NCBI RefSeq assembly: GCF_003664255.1
Contig: NZ_RCCV01000004.1
Span: 744,001 to 808,000 of the forward strand
DNA length: 64,000 nt
Source: Micromonospora sp. M71_S20
GTDB lineage: Bacteria; Actinomycetota; Actinomycetes; Mycobacteriales; Micromonosporaceae
Reading direction: 5' to 3'
Shown: positions 42,903 through 51,186 of the stretch, piece after piece
Numbering within the stretch: the stretch's first letter is position 1
Layout: each line of letters starts with the position of its first letter
Made by a program: the position numbers and the translations under genes
Notes under the pieces: generated by a model
Told to the model about the DNA's origin: nothing
What the model saw: only the letters and a program-made list of their open reading frames with translations
Database searches by the model: none

Positions 42903-43802
42903 GTGTCATCACCCACCACCACCGCCCGTCCCCGTCCCGCCACCCGCCTCGCCGGGCTGGCCGTGGCCGCCGTCCTCGCCACGGTGGGCGCGCTGGCCGC
43001 GCCGCCGGCCGCCCAGGCCGCCGCCAACCCGTACGAGCGCGGTCCCGCCCCGAGCGTCGCCCTGCTGGAGGCCAGCCGCGGCCCGTTCGCCACCGCGTCG
43101 CAGAGCGTCTCCTCGCTCAGCGTCACCGGCTTCGGCGGGGGCGTCATCTACTACCCGACCAGCACCGCCGAGGGCACCTTCGGCGCCGTCGCCATCTCGC
43201 CCGGCTACACCGCCGCCTGGTCCAGCATCGACTGGCTCGGTCCGCGGATCGCCTCGCACGGCTTCGTGGTGATCGGCATCGAGACCAACACGCGCCTCGA
43301 CCAGCCCGACAGCCGCGGCCGGCAGCTGCTCGCCGCGCTCGACTACCTGACACAGCGCAGCTCGGTGCGCGGCCGGATCGACGCCAGCCGCCTCGCCGTC
43401 TCCGGCCACTCGATGGGCGGCGGCGGCAGCCTGGAGGCCGCGGTCGCCCGGCCGTCGTTGCAGGCCGCCGTGCCGCTCGCGCCGTGGAACCTGGACAAGT
43501 CCTGGTCCGACGTCCGGGTGCCGACGCTGATCATCGGCGGCGAGAGCGACAGCGTCGCGCCGGTCTCGTCGCACTCGGAGCCGTTCTACACCAGCATCCC
43601 GGCCTCGTCGGAGAAGGCGTACCTGGAGCTCAACGGGGCGAGCCACTTCTTCCCGCAGACGGTCAACACGCCCACCGCCCGGCAGGCCGTGGCCTGGTTG
43701 AAGCGATTCGTCGACGACGACACCCGCTACGAGCAGTTCCTCTGCCCCGGCCCGAGCGGCTCCGCCATCCAGGAGTACCGCAACACCTGCCCGAGCGCCT
43801 GA
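42903..43802 (+). CDS. Secreted polyester hydrolase / cutinase (PETase-like, type I)
   Basis: 299 aa from GTG 42903 (GGGAG at about 42889-42893); GTG 42894 has no spacing from it. Signal peptide to about AAQAA, then the mature start [11 protein letters not shown]. Strong resemblance to Thermobifida cutinases: [26 protein letters not shown] (oxyanion Tyr), GHSMGGGG (nucleophile S170), APWNLDK (conserved Trp of the aromatic clamp), [10 protein letters not shown] (Asp), GASHFFP (His), and the C-terminal disulfide pair FLCPGP...NTCP. It hydrolyses cutin-like or synthetic aliphatic-aromatic polyesters (family knowledge). The usual His next to the clamp Trp is Asn here. Confidence 0.93.
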   Translation: MSSPTTTARPRPATRLAGLAVAAVLATVGALAAPPAAQAAANPYERGPAPSVALLEASRGPFATASQSVSSLSVTGFGGGVIYYPTSTAEGTFGAVAISPGYTAAWSSIDWLGPRIASHGFVVIGIETNTRLDQPDSRGRQLLAALDYLTQRSSVRGRIDASRLAVSGHSMGGGGSLEAAVARPSLQAAVPLAPWNLDKSWSDVRVPTLIIGGESDSVAPVSSHSEPFYTSIPASSEKAYLELNGASHFFPQTVNTPTARQAVAWLKRFVDDDTRYEQFLCPGPSGSAIQEYRNTCPSA

Positions 43803-43811
43803 CGCCTGCCG

Positions 43812-43838
43812 GGGGCGACCGCCACCCGCGGTCGCCCC
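43812..43838 (+). terminator. Hairpin terminator 1 after the polyester hydrolase gene
   Basis: 11-base perfect stem GGGGCGACCGC with 5-base loop, 10 bases after the stop. Confidence 0.65.
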
Positions 43839-43870
43839 TCGGCGCGTGGCTGCCCGCCCGGTGCAGAAAC

Positions 43871-43906
43871 CGTCGGTCGCCGCCCCGGTCGGGGCGGCGA
43901 CCGACG
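43871..43906 (+). terminator. Hairpin terminator 2 before the liv promoter
   Basis: Perfect 16-base stem CGTCGGTCGCCGCCCC (43871-43886) with complement 43891-43906 and a 4-base loop. It insulates the liv operon from read-through. Confidence 0.75.
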
Positions 43907-43934
43907 AGCGTGTGCGTCCGGGGTATCGAAGCTA

Positions 43935-43979
43935 TTGACGGCCCACGTCAGAAACGTACACTCCCAGTGTAAATACTGG
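43935..43979 (+). promoter_or_regulatory. Promoter and nested palindromes of the liv operon
   Basis: TTGACG (43935-43940), 16-base spacer, TACACT (43957-43962). TACACT-CCC-AGTGTA (43957-43971) is a perfect inverted repeat that includes the -10 box. The overlapping CCAGT-N6-ACTGG (43964-43979) is a second one. Likely a repressor site; regulator not identified. Confidence 0.65.
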
Positions 43980-44000
43980 CGGCTGCCGGGGGGACGGGTG

Positions 44001-44786
44001 ATGGAGCAAGGGCTCGCACTGCACCACATCGGGGTCCGCTTCGGCGGCCTCACCGCCCTCGACGACGTCTCGCTGCGGGTGCCGCCCGGCCGGGTGGTCG
44101 GCGTGATCGGTCCCAACGGGGCCGGCAAGACCACGCTGTTCAACGTCGTCTGCGGCTTCGTCACGCCCGACGAGGGCTCGCTGAGCCTCGACGGCCGGCC
44201 GCTGCGCCCGCGCCCGCACCGGCTGACCCGGCTGGGCGTCGCCCGCACGTTGCAGGGCACCGGGCTCTTCGCCGGGCTCACCGTGCTGGAGAACGTGATG
44301 ACCGGGGCCACCCACACCGCCCGCGCCGGCTTCCTCTCCGCCCTGCTGGGCCTGCCCCGCAGCGACCGCGACGAGCGCCGGCTGCGCCGGCACGCCCTCG
44401 ACGTCCTCGACACCCTGGGCATCGCCGGGCACGCCGACGCCGCGCCGGGCACGCTGCCCTTCGCCGTACGCCAGCGGGTCGCCCTGGCCCGCGCGCTGGC
44501 CGCGCGTCCCCGACTGCTCCTGCTCGACGAGCCCGCCGGGGGCCTCGGCGGCGACGACATCGCCGAGCTGGCGGAGCTGATCCGGGGGCTGCCCCGACGC
44601 GACACCGACCCCTGCGCGGTGCTGCTGGTGGAGCACCACATGGACCTGGTGATGTCCGTCTGCGACGAGATCGTGGTGCTCGACTTCGGGCGGGTGATCG
44701 CCGCCGGCACCCCCGACGAGGTGCGCGACGACCCGGCGGTCGCCGACGCCTACCTCGGCGCGACGGTCGACGAGGCCGCCGCATGA
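44001..44786 (+). CDS. Branched-chain amino acid type ABC transporter ATPase, LivG-like
   Basis: 261 aa, ATG 44001. Walker A GPNGAGKTT, Walker B LLLLDEPAGG, H-loop LVEHHMD. The signature segment reads LPFAVRQRVALARAL instead of the usual LSGGQ-type sequence. First gene of a complete HAAT-type importer; overlaps the next gene by ATGA. Energises uptake of an amino acid, amide, urea or aromatic acid at the inner membrane; substrate not readable. Confidence 0.93.
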   Translation: MEQGLALHHIGVRFGGLTALDDVSLRVPPGRVVGVIGPNGAGKTTLFNVVCGFVTPDEGSLSLDGRPLRPRPHRLTRLGVARTLQGTGLFAGLTVLENVMTGATHTARAGFLSALLGLPRSDRDERRLRRHALDVLDTLGIAGHADAAPGTLPFAVRQRVALARALAARPRLLLLDEPAGGLGGDDIAELAELIRGLPRRDTDPCAVLLVEHHMDLVMSVCDEIVVLDFGRVIAAGTPDEVRDDPAVADAYLGATVDEAAA

Positions 44787-45505
44787 CCGGCGAGGACCTG
44801 CTCGAGGTGCGCGGCCTGGTGGCCGGCTACGGCGGCGCGCCGGTGCTGCACGGGATCGACCTCACCGTCACGCGGGGCGCCATCGCGGCGGTGGTCGGCG
44901 CCAACGGGGCCGGCAAGACCACCCTGCTGCGCACCCTGTCCGGCATGCTGCGCCCGGCGGCCGGCCGGGTCGTCCTGGCCGGGGAGGACCTGCGCGGCGT
45001 CCCCGTCGAGCAGCTCGTGCGTCGCGGCATGGCCCACGTGCCGGAGGGCCGCGGGGTGGTCGGCGAGCTGACGGTGGACGAGAACCTGCGCCTCGGCGGG
45101 CTGTGGCGGCGCGACCGGGCCGACGCGGCCCGCGCCCTCGACGAGGTCTACCAGCTCTTCGAGCCGCTGGCCCGGCGGCGGCGACACCTCGGGCACCAGC
45201 TCTCCGGCGGCGAGCGGCAGATGCTCGCCCTCGGCCGGGCCCTCGTCGGCCGGCCCCGCCTGCTGCTGCTCGACGAGCCGTCGCTCGGCCTGGCGCCGCG
45301 GGTGGTCGCCCAGACCATGGCCCTGCTGCGCCGGCTGCGCGACGATACCGGGCTGACCGTCCTGCTCGTCGAGCAGAACGTGCGCAGCGCGCTGTCCGTC
45401 GCCGACCAGGGCGTGGTGATGTCCCTGGGCCGGGTCGTCACCACCGCCCCGGCCGCCCGGCTGCGCGACGACGCCGACCTGCGGCACGCCTACCTCGGCT
45501 TCTGA
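44783..45505 (+). CDS. Branched-chain amino acid type ABC transporter ATPase, LivF-like
   Basis: 240 aa, ATG 44783 inside the previous stop. Walker A GANGAGKTT, signature LSGGERQML, Walker B LLLLDEPSLGL, H-loop VEQN, and the LivF-typical MAHVPEGRGVV. Pairs with LivG to form the ATPase heterodimer. Confidence 0.94.
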   Translation: MTGEDLLEVRGLVAGYGGAPVLHGIDLTVTRGAIAAVVGANGAGKTTLLRTLSGMLRPAAGRVVLAGEDLRGVPVEQLVRRGMAHVPEGRGVVGELTVDENLRLGGLWRRDRADAARALDEVYQLFEPLARRRRHLGHQLSGGERQMLALGRALVGRPRLLLLDEPSLGLAPRVVAQTMALLRRLRDDTGLTVLLVEQNVRSALSVADQGVVMSLGRVVTTAPAARLRDDADLRHAYLGF

Positions 45506-45531
45506 ACCCTCGTCCCCGCAAGGGAGGACCG

Positions 45532-46410
45532 TTGGACCGCTTCGTCTTCCTCACCCTCGACGGCTTGTCCAGGGGCGCGGTCCTCGCCGCGTTCGCACTG
45601 GCGCTGGTGCTCATCTGGCGGGCGGCCCGGATCGTCAACTTCGCCCAGGGCGCGATGGCCGTCGCCACCGCGTACGTGGCCTACAGCGTCTCCGCCGCGA
45701 CCGGCTCGTACTGGCTGGGCTTCCTGGCCGCGCTCGGCGCCGGGCTGCTCCTCGGCGCGGCGGTGGACCTGGTCGTCATGCGCTTCGTCGACCACACCTC
45801 GCCGCTCAACCCGGTGATCGTCGCGCTGGGGCTGGTGCTGCTGATCCAGGCCGTCCTCGGCATGGCGTACGGCAGCGAGTTCCTGCCCGCCGCGACGCCG
45901 TTCTCCCGGACCGCGCTGACCGTGGGCGGCGTCGCCGTCCTGTCGCCGTACGACCTGTTCGTCTTCGCGGCGGTCGCGGTGGTGGTCGTGGGGCTCGCCT
46001 GGACCTTCACCCGCACGGCGGTGGGTCTGCGGATGCGCGCGGCGGCGTTCGCCCCCGAGGTGTCCCGGCTGCTCGGGGTGAACGTCGGCGGCATGCTCAC
46101 CCTCGGGTGGGCGCTGGCCTCCGGGGTCGGCGCCCTGGCCGGCATGCTGGTCATCCCCACCGAGCTGGGCCTGCACCCGCACGCGATGGACCTGGTCTTC
46201 GTCTCGGCGTTCACCGCCGCCGTGGTGGGTGGGCTGGACAGTCCACCGGGGGCGGTGGTCGGCGGCCTCGCGGTCGGCCTGCTGCTCTCCTACGTCAGCG
46301 GCTACGCCGGCAGCGACGTCACCCCGCTCGCGGTGCTGGTGCTGCTGCTGGCGGTGCTGCTGGTGCGTCCCGGCGGGCTGTTCGCCCCGGTCGCGGCGAG
46401 GCGGGTGTGA
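45532..46410 (+). CDS. Branched-chain amino acid type ABC permease, LivH-like
   Basis: 292 aa. I place the start at TTG 45532 because GGAGG lies 5 bases upstream and the protein then begins LDRFVFLTLDGLSRGAVLA, the usual LivH start. No ATG or GTG fits. Seven to eight membrane segments with RIVNFAQGAMA and the ATPase-contact segment RAAAFAPEVSRLLGVNV. Overlaps the next gene by GTGA. Confidence 0.92.
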   Translation: MDRFVFLTLDGLSRGAVLAAFALALVLIWRAARIVNFAQGAMAVATAYVAYSVSAATGSYWLGFLAALGAGLLLGAAVDLVVMRFVDHTSPLNPVIVALGLVLLIQAVLGMAYGSEFLPAATPFSRTALTVGGVAVLSPYDLFVFAAVAVVVVGLAWTFTRTAVGLRMRAAAFAPEVSRLLGVNVGGMLTLGWALASGVGALAGMLVIPTELGLHPHAMDLVFVSAFTAAVVGGLDSPPGAVVGGLAVGLLLSYVSGYAGSDVTPLAVLVLLLAVLLVRPGGLFAPVAARRV

Positions 46411-47522
46411 GCGCCACCCGGGCGGTGACCCCGCCGGACACGGAGGCGCGGGTCGACCGCGCCGGCCCCGCCGAGCCCCGCCTCGGCTCGACCCTGCTGC
46501 GTCACCTCGGCCTCGCGGCCGTCGCCGCGCTGCTGCTGGTGGCCGCCAGCTACGGACTGGAGCCGTTCCGCAACTTCCAGCTCGCGACCGTGGCCGCCTA
46601 CCTGTGCGCCACCGCCGGGCTGACCGTCCTCACCGGGCTCAACGGTCAGCTCTCGCTGGGGCACGGCGCGCTGATGGCGACCGGCGCGTACACGGTGGCC
46701 CTGTGCCAGAACGCGTTCGCCGACGCCGGGATGACCGGCGGCTGGCTGCTCCCGGTGTCGCTGGGCGCCGCCGTCCTGGCCGCCCTCGTGGTGGGCGCCG
46801 TGGTCGGGGTGGCCGCCGCCCGGCTGCGCGGCCCGTACCTGGCCGGCGTCACCCTGGCCGTGGCGGTCGTGGTGCCGGCGCTGACCGTCACCTTCGACGG
46901 CGTGTTCAACGGCGAGCAGGGGCTGGCGGTTCCGGTCGAACCTCCGCCGGTGGCCCTCGGCGCGTACTTCCCCTACGAGCGCTGGCAGCTCTGGGTGACC
47001 GCCGCGGCCACCCTGCTGGCCCTGCTGCTGCTGGCCAACCTCGTCCGCAGCCGGTACGGCCGCACCTTCCGGGCGGTCCGCGACGACGAGGTCGCCGCCC
47101 GCCTCGCCGGCATCCACGTCGCCCGCACCCAGGTCCTCGCCTTCGTGGTCAGCGCGGCCGGCGCCGGGCTCGGCGGCGCCCTGCTCGCGGTCCTCGCGCA
47201 GAGCGTGTCGCCCGGGGCCTTCTCGCTCACGCTGTCGCTGTTCCTGCTGATGGCGGTCGTCATCGGCGGGCTGGGCAGCCTCGCCGGCGCGGCCTGGGGC
47301 GCCGTCCTGCTGGTCGCCCTGCCCGACCTGACGCACGCCCTCACCGAGCAGCTCACCCTGTCGCCGGCGGTCGCGCAGCGGGTCGAGGGCAACCTGCCGC
47401 TGGCGATCTTCGGGATCACCCTGGTCGTCGTCATGATCGCCGCTCCTGGCGGCGTGCAGGGCCTGCTGTCCCGGCTGTCCCGGGCCGTCTCCGCGCGCCG
47501 GGCGAGCCGGCAGCGGTCCTGA
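46407..47522 (+). CDS. Branched-chain amino acid type ABC permease, LivM-like
   Basis: 371 aa from GTG 46407. Soluble N-terminal tail of about 35 residues, then eight or so membrane segments with GLNGQLSLGHGALMATGAY and the coupling segment RAVRDDEVAARLAGIHVARTQ. Partner of LivH. Confidence 0.93.
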   Translation: MSATRAVTPPDTEARVDRAGPAEPRLGSTLLRHLGLAAVAALLLVAASYGLEPFRNFQLATVAAYLCATAGLTVLTGLNGQLSLGHGALMATGAYTVALCQNAFADAGMTGGWLLPVSLGAAVLAALVVGAVVGVAAARLRGPYLAGVTLAVAVVVPALTVTFDGVFNGEQGLAVPVEPPPVALGAYFPYERWQLWVTAAATLLALLLLANLVRSRYGRTFRAVRDDEVAARLAGIHVARTQVLAFVVSAAGAGLGGALLAVLAQSVSPGAFSLTLSLFLLMAVVIGGLGSLAGAAWGAVLLVALPDLTHALTEQLTLSPAVAQRVEGNLPLAIFGITLVVVMIAAPGGVQGLLSRLSRAVSARRASRQRS

Positions 47523-47601
47523 GCCACCCCGCCGGCCGTCCGCACCACACCACCCACCACCCGCACCACGACCACCCACCACCCGGACCGAGGAAAGGTC
47601 G
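47523..47601. repeat. CCACC-rich, G-poor spacer between livM and livK
   Basis: 47541-47589 is built from CACC/CCACC units. The opposite strand carries repeated GGTGGGTGGT, which could fold into a G-quadruplex. The ribosome site AGGAAAGG for the next gene follows. Confidence 0.55.
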
Positions 47602-48894
47602 GTGTCTGACATGACACGAACGGCACGGCGCGGGCTCGCGCTCGCCACCGCCATCACCCTGCTCGTCGCCTCCGCCGCCTGCACCGGGGACGACGGTGGC
47701 GGCGGCGGGGGCCCGGTCCCCGGCGTCACCGACACCGAGATCGTGGTCGGCACGCACATGCCGCTCACCGGTCCGGCCTCCGCCGGCTACTCGAAGATCG
47801 CTCCCGCCACGAAGGCGTACTTCGACCATGTCAACGCCAACGGGGGCGTGCACGGCCGGAAGATCACCTACAAGATCATGGACGACGGCTACAACCCGGC
47901 GAACACGCAGCAGGTGGTCCGCCAGCTCGTCCTGCAGGACAAGGTCTTCGCCATCCTCAACGGGCTCGGCACGCCGACCCACACCGGCGTGCTCGACTTC
48001 CTCAAGAGCAACCGGGTGCCCGACCTCTTCGTCGCCTCCGGAAGCCGCAGCTGGGACCAGCCCGACCGGTATCCGGGCACGTTCGGCTTCAACCCCGACT
48101 ACACGGTGGAGGGCAAGATCCTGGCCCAGCACGTGAAGACCAGCCTGCCGGGGCGCAAGGTCTGCTTCCTCGGCCAGGACGACGACTTCGGCCGGGACAG
48201 CCTGGTCGGCGTGGAGAAGGTGCTCGGCGCCGGCGCGGTGACGGCGAAGCAGACGTACGTCACCAGCAACACCAACGTGGCGCCCCAGATCGGCGCGTTC
48301 AAGGCGGCCGGCTGCCAGGTGGTCATCCTCGCCACCGTGCCCGGCTTCACCGCCCTGGCCGTCGGCACCGCCGCCCGGCTGAACTTCAAGCCGCAGTGGC
48401 TGGTCTCCAACGTCGGCGCCGACCACCCGACGCTGGCCAAGCAGCTCGGCGCCGCGGCGGGCCTGCTCGAGGGCATGGTCGGCGCCAACTACCTGCCGAT
48501 GCAGAACGACGCCGCCGACCCGTGGATCCAGCTCTTCACCAAGGTCAACAAGGAGTACAACGGTGACGCGCCGTTCGACGGCAACACCGTCTACGGCATG
48601 GCGGTCGGTTACCTCTTCGTGCAGGTGCTCCTCGCCGCCGGCAAGGACCTCACCCGCGAGGCGGTCACCGAGGCCGTCCGCAAGGGCGGCTACCAGGGGC
48701 CCGGCCTGGCCCCGCTGCGCTACTCCGACACCGACCACTCCGGCTACGGCGGACAGCGGCTGACCCGGGTGAGCGGCGGGACGCAGGCCTACTTCGGGCC
48801 GACGTACGAGACGGACGAGGGCGACGGGCCGGTACGCGAGCACACCGCCCCGCCGGTGGCGCCGCCGGCCAACGGGGTGCCGACGGCCTCCTGA
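47602..48894 (+). CDS. ABC transporter substrate-binding lipoprotein, LivK-like
   Basis: 430 aa from GTG 47602 (AGGAAAGG at 47591-47598); ATG 47611 is the alternative. Lipobox ASAAC with lipidated C27, a glycine-rich linker, then a periplasmic-binding fold type I domain: EIVVGTHMPLTGPASAGYS, VHGRKITYKIMDDGYNP, FLGQDDDFGRD. Extracytoplasmic receptor of the importer encoded upstream. Confidence 0.94.
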   Translation: MSDMTRTARRGLALATAITLLVASAACTGDDGGGGGGPVPGVTDTEIVVGTHMPLTGPASAGYSKIAPATKAYFDHVNANGGVHGRKITYKIMDDGYNPANTQQVVRQLVLQDKVFAILNGLGTPTHTGVLDFLKSNRVPDLFVASGSRSWDQPDRYPGTFGFNPDYTVEGKILAQHVKTSLPGRKVCFLGQDDDFGRDSLVGVEKVLGAGAVTAKQTYVTSNTNVAPQIGAFKAAGCQVVILATVPGFTALAVGTAARLNFKPQWLVSNVGADHPTLAKQLGAAAGLLEGMVGANYLPMQNDAADPWIQLFTKVNKEYNGDAPFDGNTVYGMAVGYLFVQVLLAAGKDLTREAVTEAVRKGGYQGPGLAPLRYSDTDHSGYGGQRLTRVSGGTQAYFGPTYETDEGDGPVREHTAPPVAPPANGVPTAS

Positions 48895-48914
48895 CCGGTC
48901 GCACCCGGCACCGG

Positions 48915-48954
48915 CCGGGCGTGGCGCGTCGGTCTCCCGGCCCGCCACGCCCGG
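48915..48954. terminator. Bidirectional hairpin terminator
   Basis: 12-base perfect stem CCGGGCGTGGCG (48915-48926) with complement 48943-48954 and a 16-base loop, between convergent livK-like and thiolase genes. Confidence 0.65.
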
Positions 48955-48960
48955 TCGGCG

Positions 48961-50181
48961 TCAGCTCAGCCGCTCGACGACCATCGCCATGCCCTGGCCG
49001 CCGCCGACGCACATGGTCGCCAGCCCGATCTCCTGGTCGTGCCAGCGCAGCGAGTTGATCAGCGTGGTGGTGATCCGGGCGCCGGTCATGCCGAACGGGT
49101 GGCCCACCGCGATCGCGCCACCGTTGACGTTGAGCCGGTCCCAGTCGACCCCCAGCTCCCGGGCGCTGGGCAGCACCTGCGCGGCGAACGCCTCGTTGAT
49201 CTCGACGAGGTCGACGTCGTCGACGGACATGCCGGCCCGCCGCAGCGCCTGCCGCGACGCCGCCACCGGCCCGAGCCCCATGATCTCAGGGGAGAGGGCG
49301 CTCAGGCCGGTGGAGACGATCCGGGCCAGCGGGGTGACGCCCAGCTCCCGCGCCCGTACGTCCGACATCACGACGAGCGCGGCGGCGCCGTCGTTGAGCG
49401 GGCAGCAGTTGCCGGCGGTCACCGTGCCGTCGGGCCGGAACACCGGCGGCAGCGCCGCCACCGCCTCCAGGGTCACCCCGGCGCGCGGCCCGTCGTCGGC
49501 GGCCACCACCGCCCCGCCGGGGACGGTGACCGGGGTGATCTCGCGGGCCCAGAAGCCGTCGGCGATCGCCTTCTCGGCCAGCAGCTGCGACCGTACGGCG
49601 AACTCGTCCTGGCTCACCCGGGACACCCCGCGCAGGTGCGCCACGTTCTCGGCGGTCTGTCCCATCGCGACGTAGACGTCCGGCAGTTCGCCGTCCTCGC
49701 GCGGGTCGTGCCAGCCCGCCAGGTCGCCGGCCGCCCTGGTCGCGGTGCGCTCCAGGGCCCCGACGAAGGCGGGATTGGTGGTGCCGGGGTGCCCGTCGGC
49801 GCGGCCCCGGTCGTAGCGGGAGACGCACTCCACCCCGACCGAGAGGAAGGCGTGGCCCTCGCCCGCGCGGATGGCGTGCAGGGCCATCCGGGTGGTCTGC
49901 AACGACGACGAGCAGTACCGGTTGACGGTCGTGCCGGGCAGGTGGTCCAGCCCGAGCAGGGTGCCGACCACCCGGGCGAGGTTGTGGCCCTGCTCGCCCG
50001 CCGGCTGCCCGCAGCCGAGCATCAGGTCGTCGATCTCGCGCGGGTCGAGCGCCGGCACCTGGTCGAGGGCGGCGCGCACGATGGTGGCGGCCAGGTCGTC
50101 GGCGCGCAGGTCGCGCAGCGAGCCCTTGCGCGCGCGCCCGATCGGTGACCTGGCGGCGGCGACGATGACGGCTTCGGGCAT
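48961..50181 (-). CDS. Acetyl-CoA C-acyltransferase (thiolase)
   Basis: 406 aa, ATG 50181 with GAGAGG upstream. Nucleophile Cys in NRYCSSSLQT, GGAIAVGHPFGMTGAR with the catalytic His, and the second Cys in CVGGGQGMA, all thiolase signatures. Degradative (FadA-like) cleavage of 3-ketoacyl-CoA is more likely than acetoacetyl-CoA synthesis, given the neighbouring acyl-CoA enzymes. Divergent from an SDR gene, with matching operator sequences at both starts. Confidence 0.94.
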   Translation of the reverse strand: MPEAVIVAAARSPIGRARKGSLRDLRADDLAATIVRAALDQVPALDPREIDDLMLGCGQPAGEQGHNLARVVGTLLGLDHLPGTTVNRYCSSSLQTTRMALHAIRAGEGHAFLSVGVECVSRYDRGRADGHPGTTNPAFVGALERTATRAAGDLAGWHDPREDGELPDVYVAMGQTAENVAHLRGVSRVSQDEFAVRSQLLAEKAIADGFWAREITPVTVPGGAVVAADDGPRAGVTLEAVAALPPVFRPDGTVTAGNCCPLNDGAAALVVMSDVRARELGVTPLARIVSTGLSALSPEIMGLGPVAASRQALRRAGMSVDDVDLVEINEAFAAQVLPSARELGVDWDRLNVNGGAIAVGHPFGMTGARITTTLINSLRWHDQEIGLATMCVGGGQGMAMVVERLS

Positions 50182-50205
50182 GGGAGCGTCCTCTCCGGAG
50201 GGCCA

Positions 50206-50247
50206 ACTATCTGCATCGACAGTGCTGTTATGTCGAGGTGCTGTCAA
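50206..50247 (-). promoter_or_regulatory. Thiolase promoter with TGCATCG-type operator
   Basis: TTGACA on the minus strand (50247-50242) is a consensus -35 box; a weak -10 (CACTGT, 50224-50219) overlaps the operator. Site 1, TGCATCGACAGTGCT (50212-50226), is preceded by ACTATC, giving a 13-base identity, ACTATCTGCATCG, with the SDR site. Confidence 0.6.
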
Positions 50248-50279
50248 TGGAATGTGACCTGTCCATCGACGTTCCGTCG

Positions 50280-50327
50280 TTGACGAGTGCCGATCGCCCT
50301 CCTACTATCTGCATCGTGAATGCAGAT
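50280..50327 (+). promoter_or_regulatory. Leaderless SDR promoter with palindromic operator
   Basis: TTGACG (50280-50285), 17-base spacer, TACTAT (50303-50308): near consensus. The predicted start point is the GTG start codon itself (50316). The perfect inverted repeat ATCTGCAT-CGTGA-ATGCAGAT (50307-50327) overlaps the -10 box and the start codon, so a bound repressor would block initiation. No ribosome site precedes the GTG. Confidence 0.7.
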
Positions 50328-51083
50328 TCGGGGCGACTCGCGGGCCGGGTCGCCCTCGTCACGGGCGCCAGTCGCGGCATCGGCCTGGCCGTCGCCCGCC
50401 GGCTCGTGGCCGAGGGCGCCCGCGTCGGACTGACCGCGCGGCATCCGGAGGCCCTGGCCGAGGCGGTCGCGGCCCTGGGTGGGCCCGCCCACGCGGTGGC
50501 CGTCGCCGGCCGGGCCGACGACGCGGGGCACCGACGGGCGGCGGTCGACGCCGTGACCGAGGCGTTCGGGCCGGTCGACGTGCTGGTGAACAACGTCGGC
50601 ATCAACCCGGCGTACGGACCGCTGGTCGAGCTGGACCTGGCGGCGGCCCGCAAGATCCTCGACGTCAACCTGGTCGGCACGCTCGGCTGGGTGCAGCAGG
50701 TCGCCGCGGGGATGGACGAGCGCGGCGGCTGCGTCGTCAACGTCTCCTCGATCGCCGGCCGCACCCCGTCGCCCGGCATCGCCTTCTATGGAGTGAGCAA
50801 GGCCGCCGTCGACCACCTCACCGCGTGCCTGGCCGTCGAACTCGCCCCGAAGGTCCGGGTCAACGCGGTCGCGCCCGCCGTGGTGAAGACCCGCTTCGCG
50901 GCGGCGCTGCACGAGGGCCGGGAGGAGGAGGTCACCCGGGCGTACCCGCTGGGGCGCCTCGGGCTGCCGCGCGACGTGGCCGGCGCGGTCGCCTTCCTCG
51001 CCTCCGACGACGCGGCCTGGATCACCGGGCAGACCCTCGTCCTCGACGGTGGGGTCAGCCTCGCCGGCCGGCCCGCCGGATGA
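50316..51083 (+). CDS. Short-chain dehydrogenase/reductase
   Basis: 255 aa from GTG 50316, which fits the SDR start (RLAGRVALVTGASRGIG) and the promoter; a longer ATG start at 50247 would include the promoter. TGASRGIG cofactor loop, NNVG, catalytic Ser in NVSSIAG, and YGVSK (Tyr-x3-Lys). Probably a 3-hydroxyacyl or 3-ketoacyl reductase/dehydrogenase acting with the divergent thiolase (inference). Confidence 0.92.
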   Translation: MNADSGRLAGRVALVTGASRGIGLAVARRLVAEGARVGLTARHPEALAEAVAALGGPAHAVAVAGRADDAGHRRAAVDAVTEAFGPVDVLVNNVGINPAYGPLVELDLAAARKILDVNLVGTLGWVQQVAAGMDERGGCVVNVSSIAGRTPSPGIAFYGVSKAAVDHLTACLAVELAPKVRVNAVAPAVVKTRFAAALHEGREEEVTRAYPLGRLGLPRDVAGAVAFLASDDAAWITGQTLVLDGGVSLAGRPAG

Positions 51084-51186
51084 CCGCGCCGGGCCCGGGC
51101 CGGGGCCGGACGGTCGCCGGGTCGCCCGCGGCTAGACTCGGCGCGGCGGTACGGGCGACGTGACGGCGATGAGGAGGCGGGCGCGG

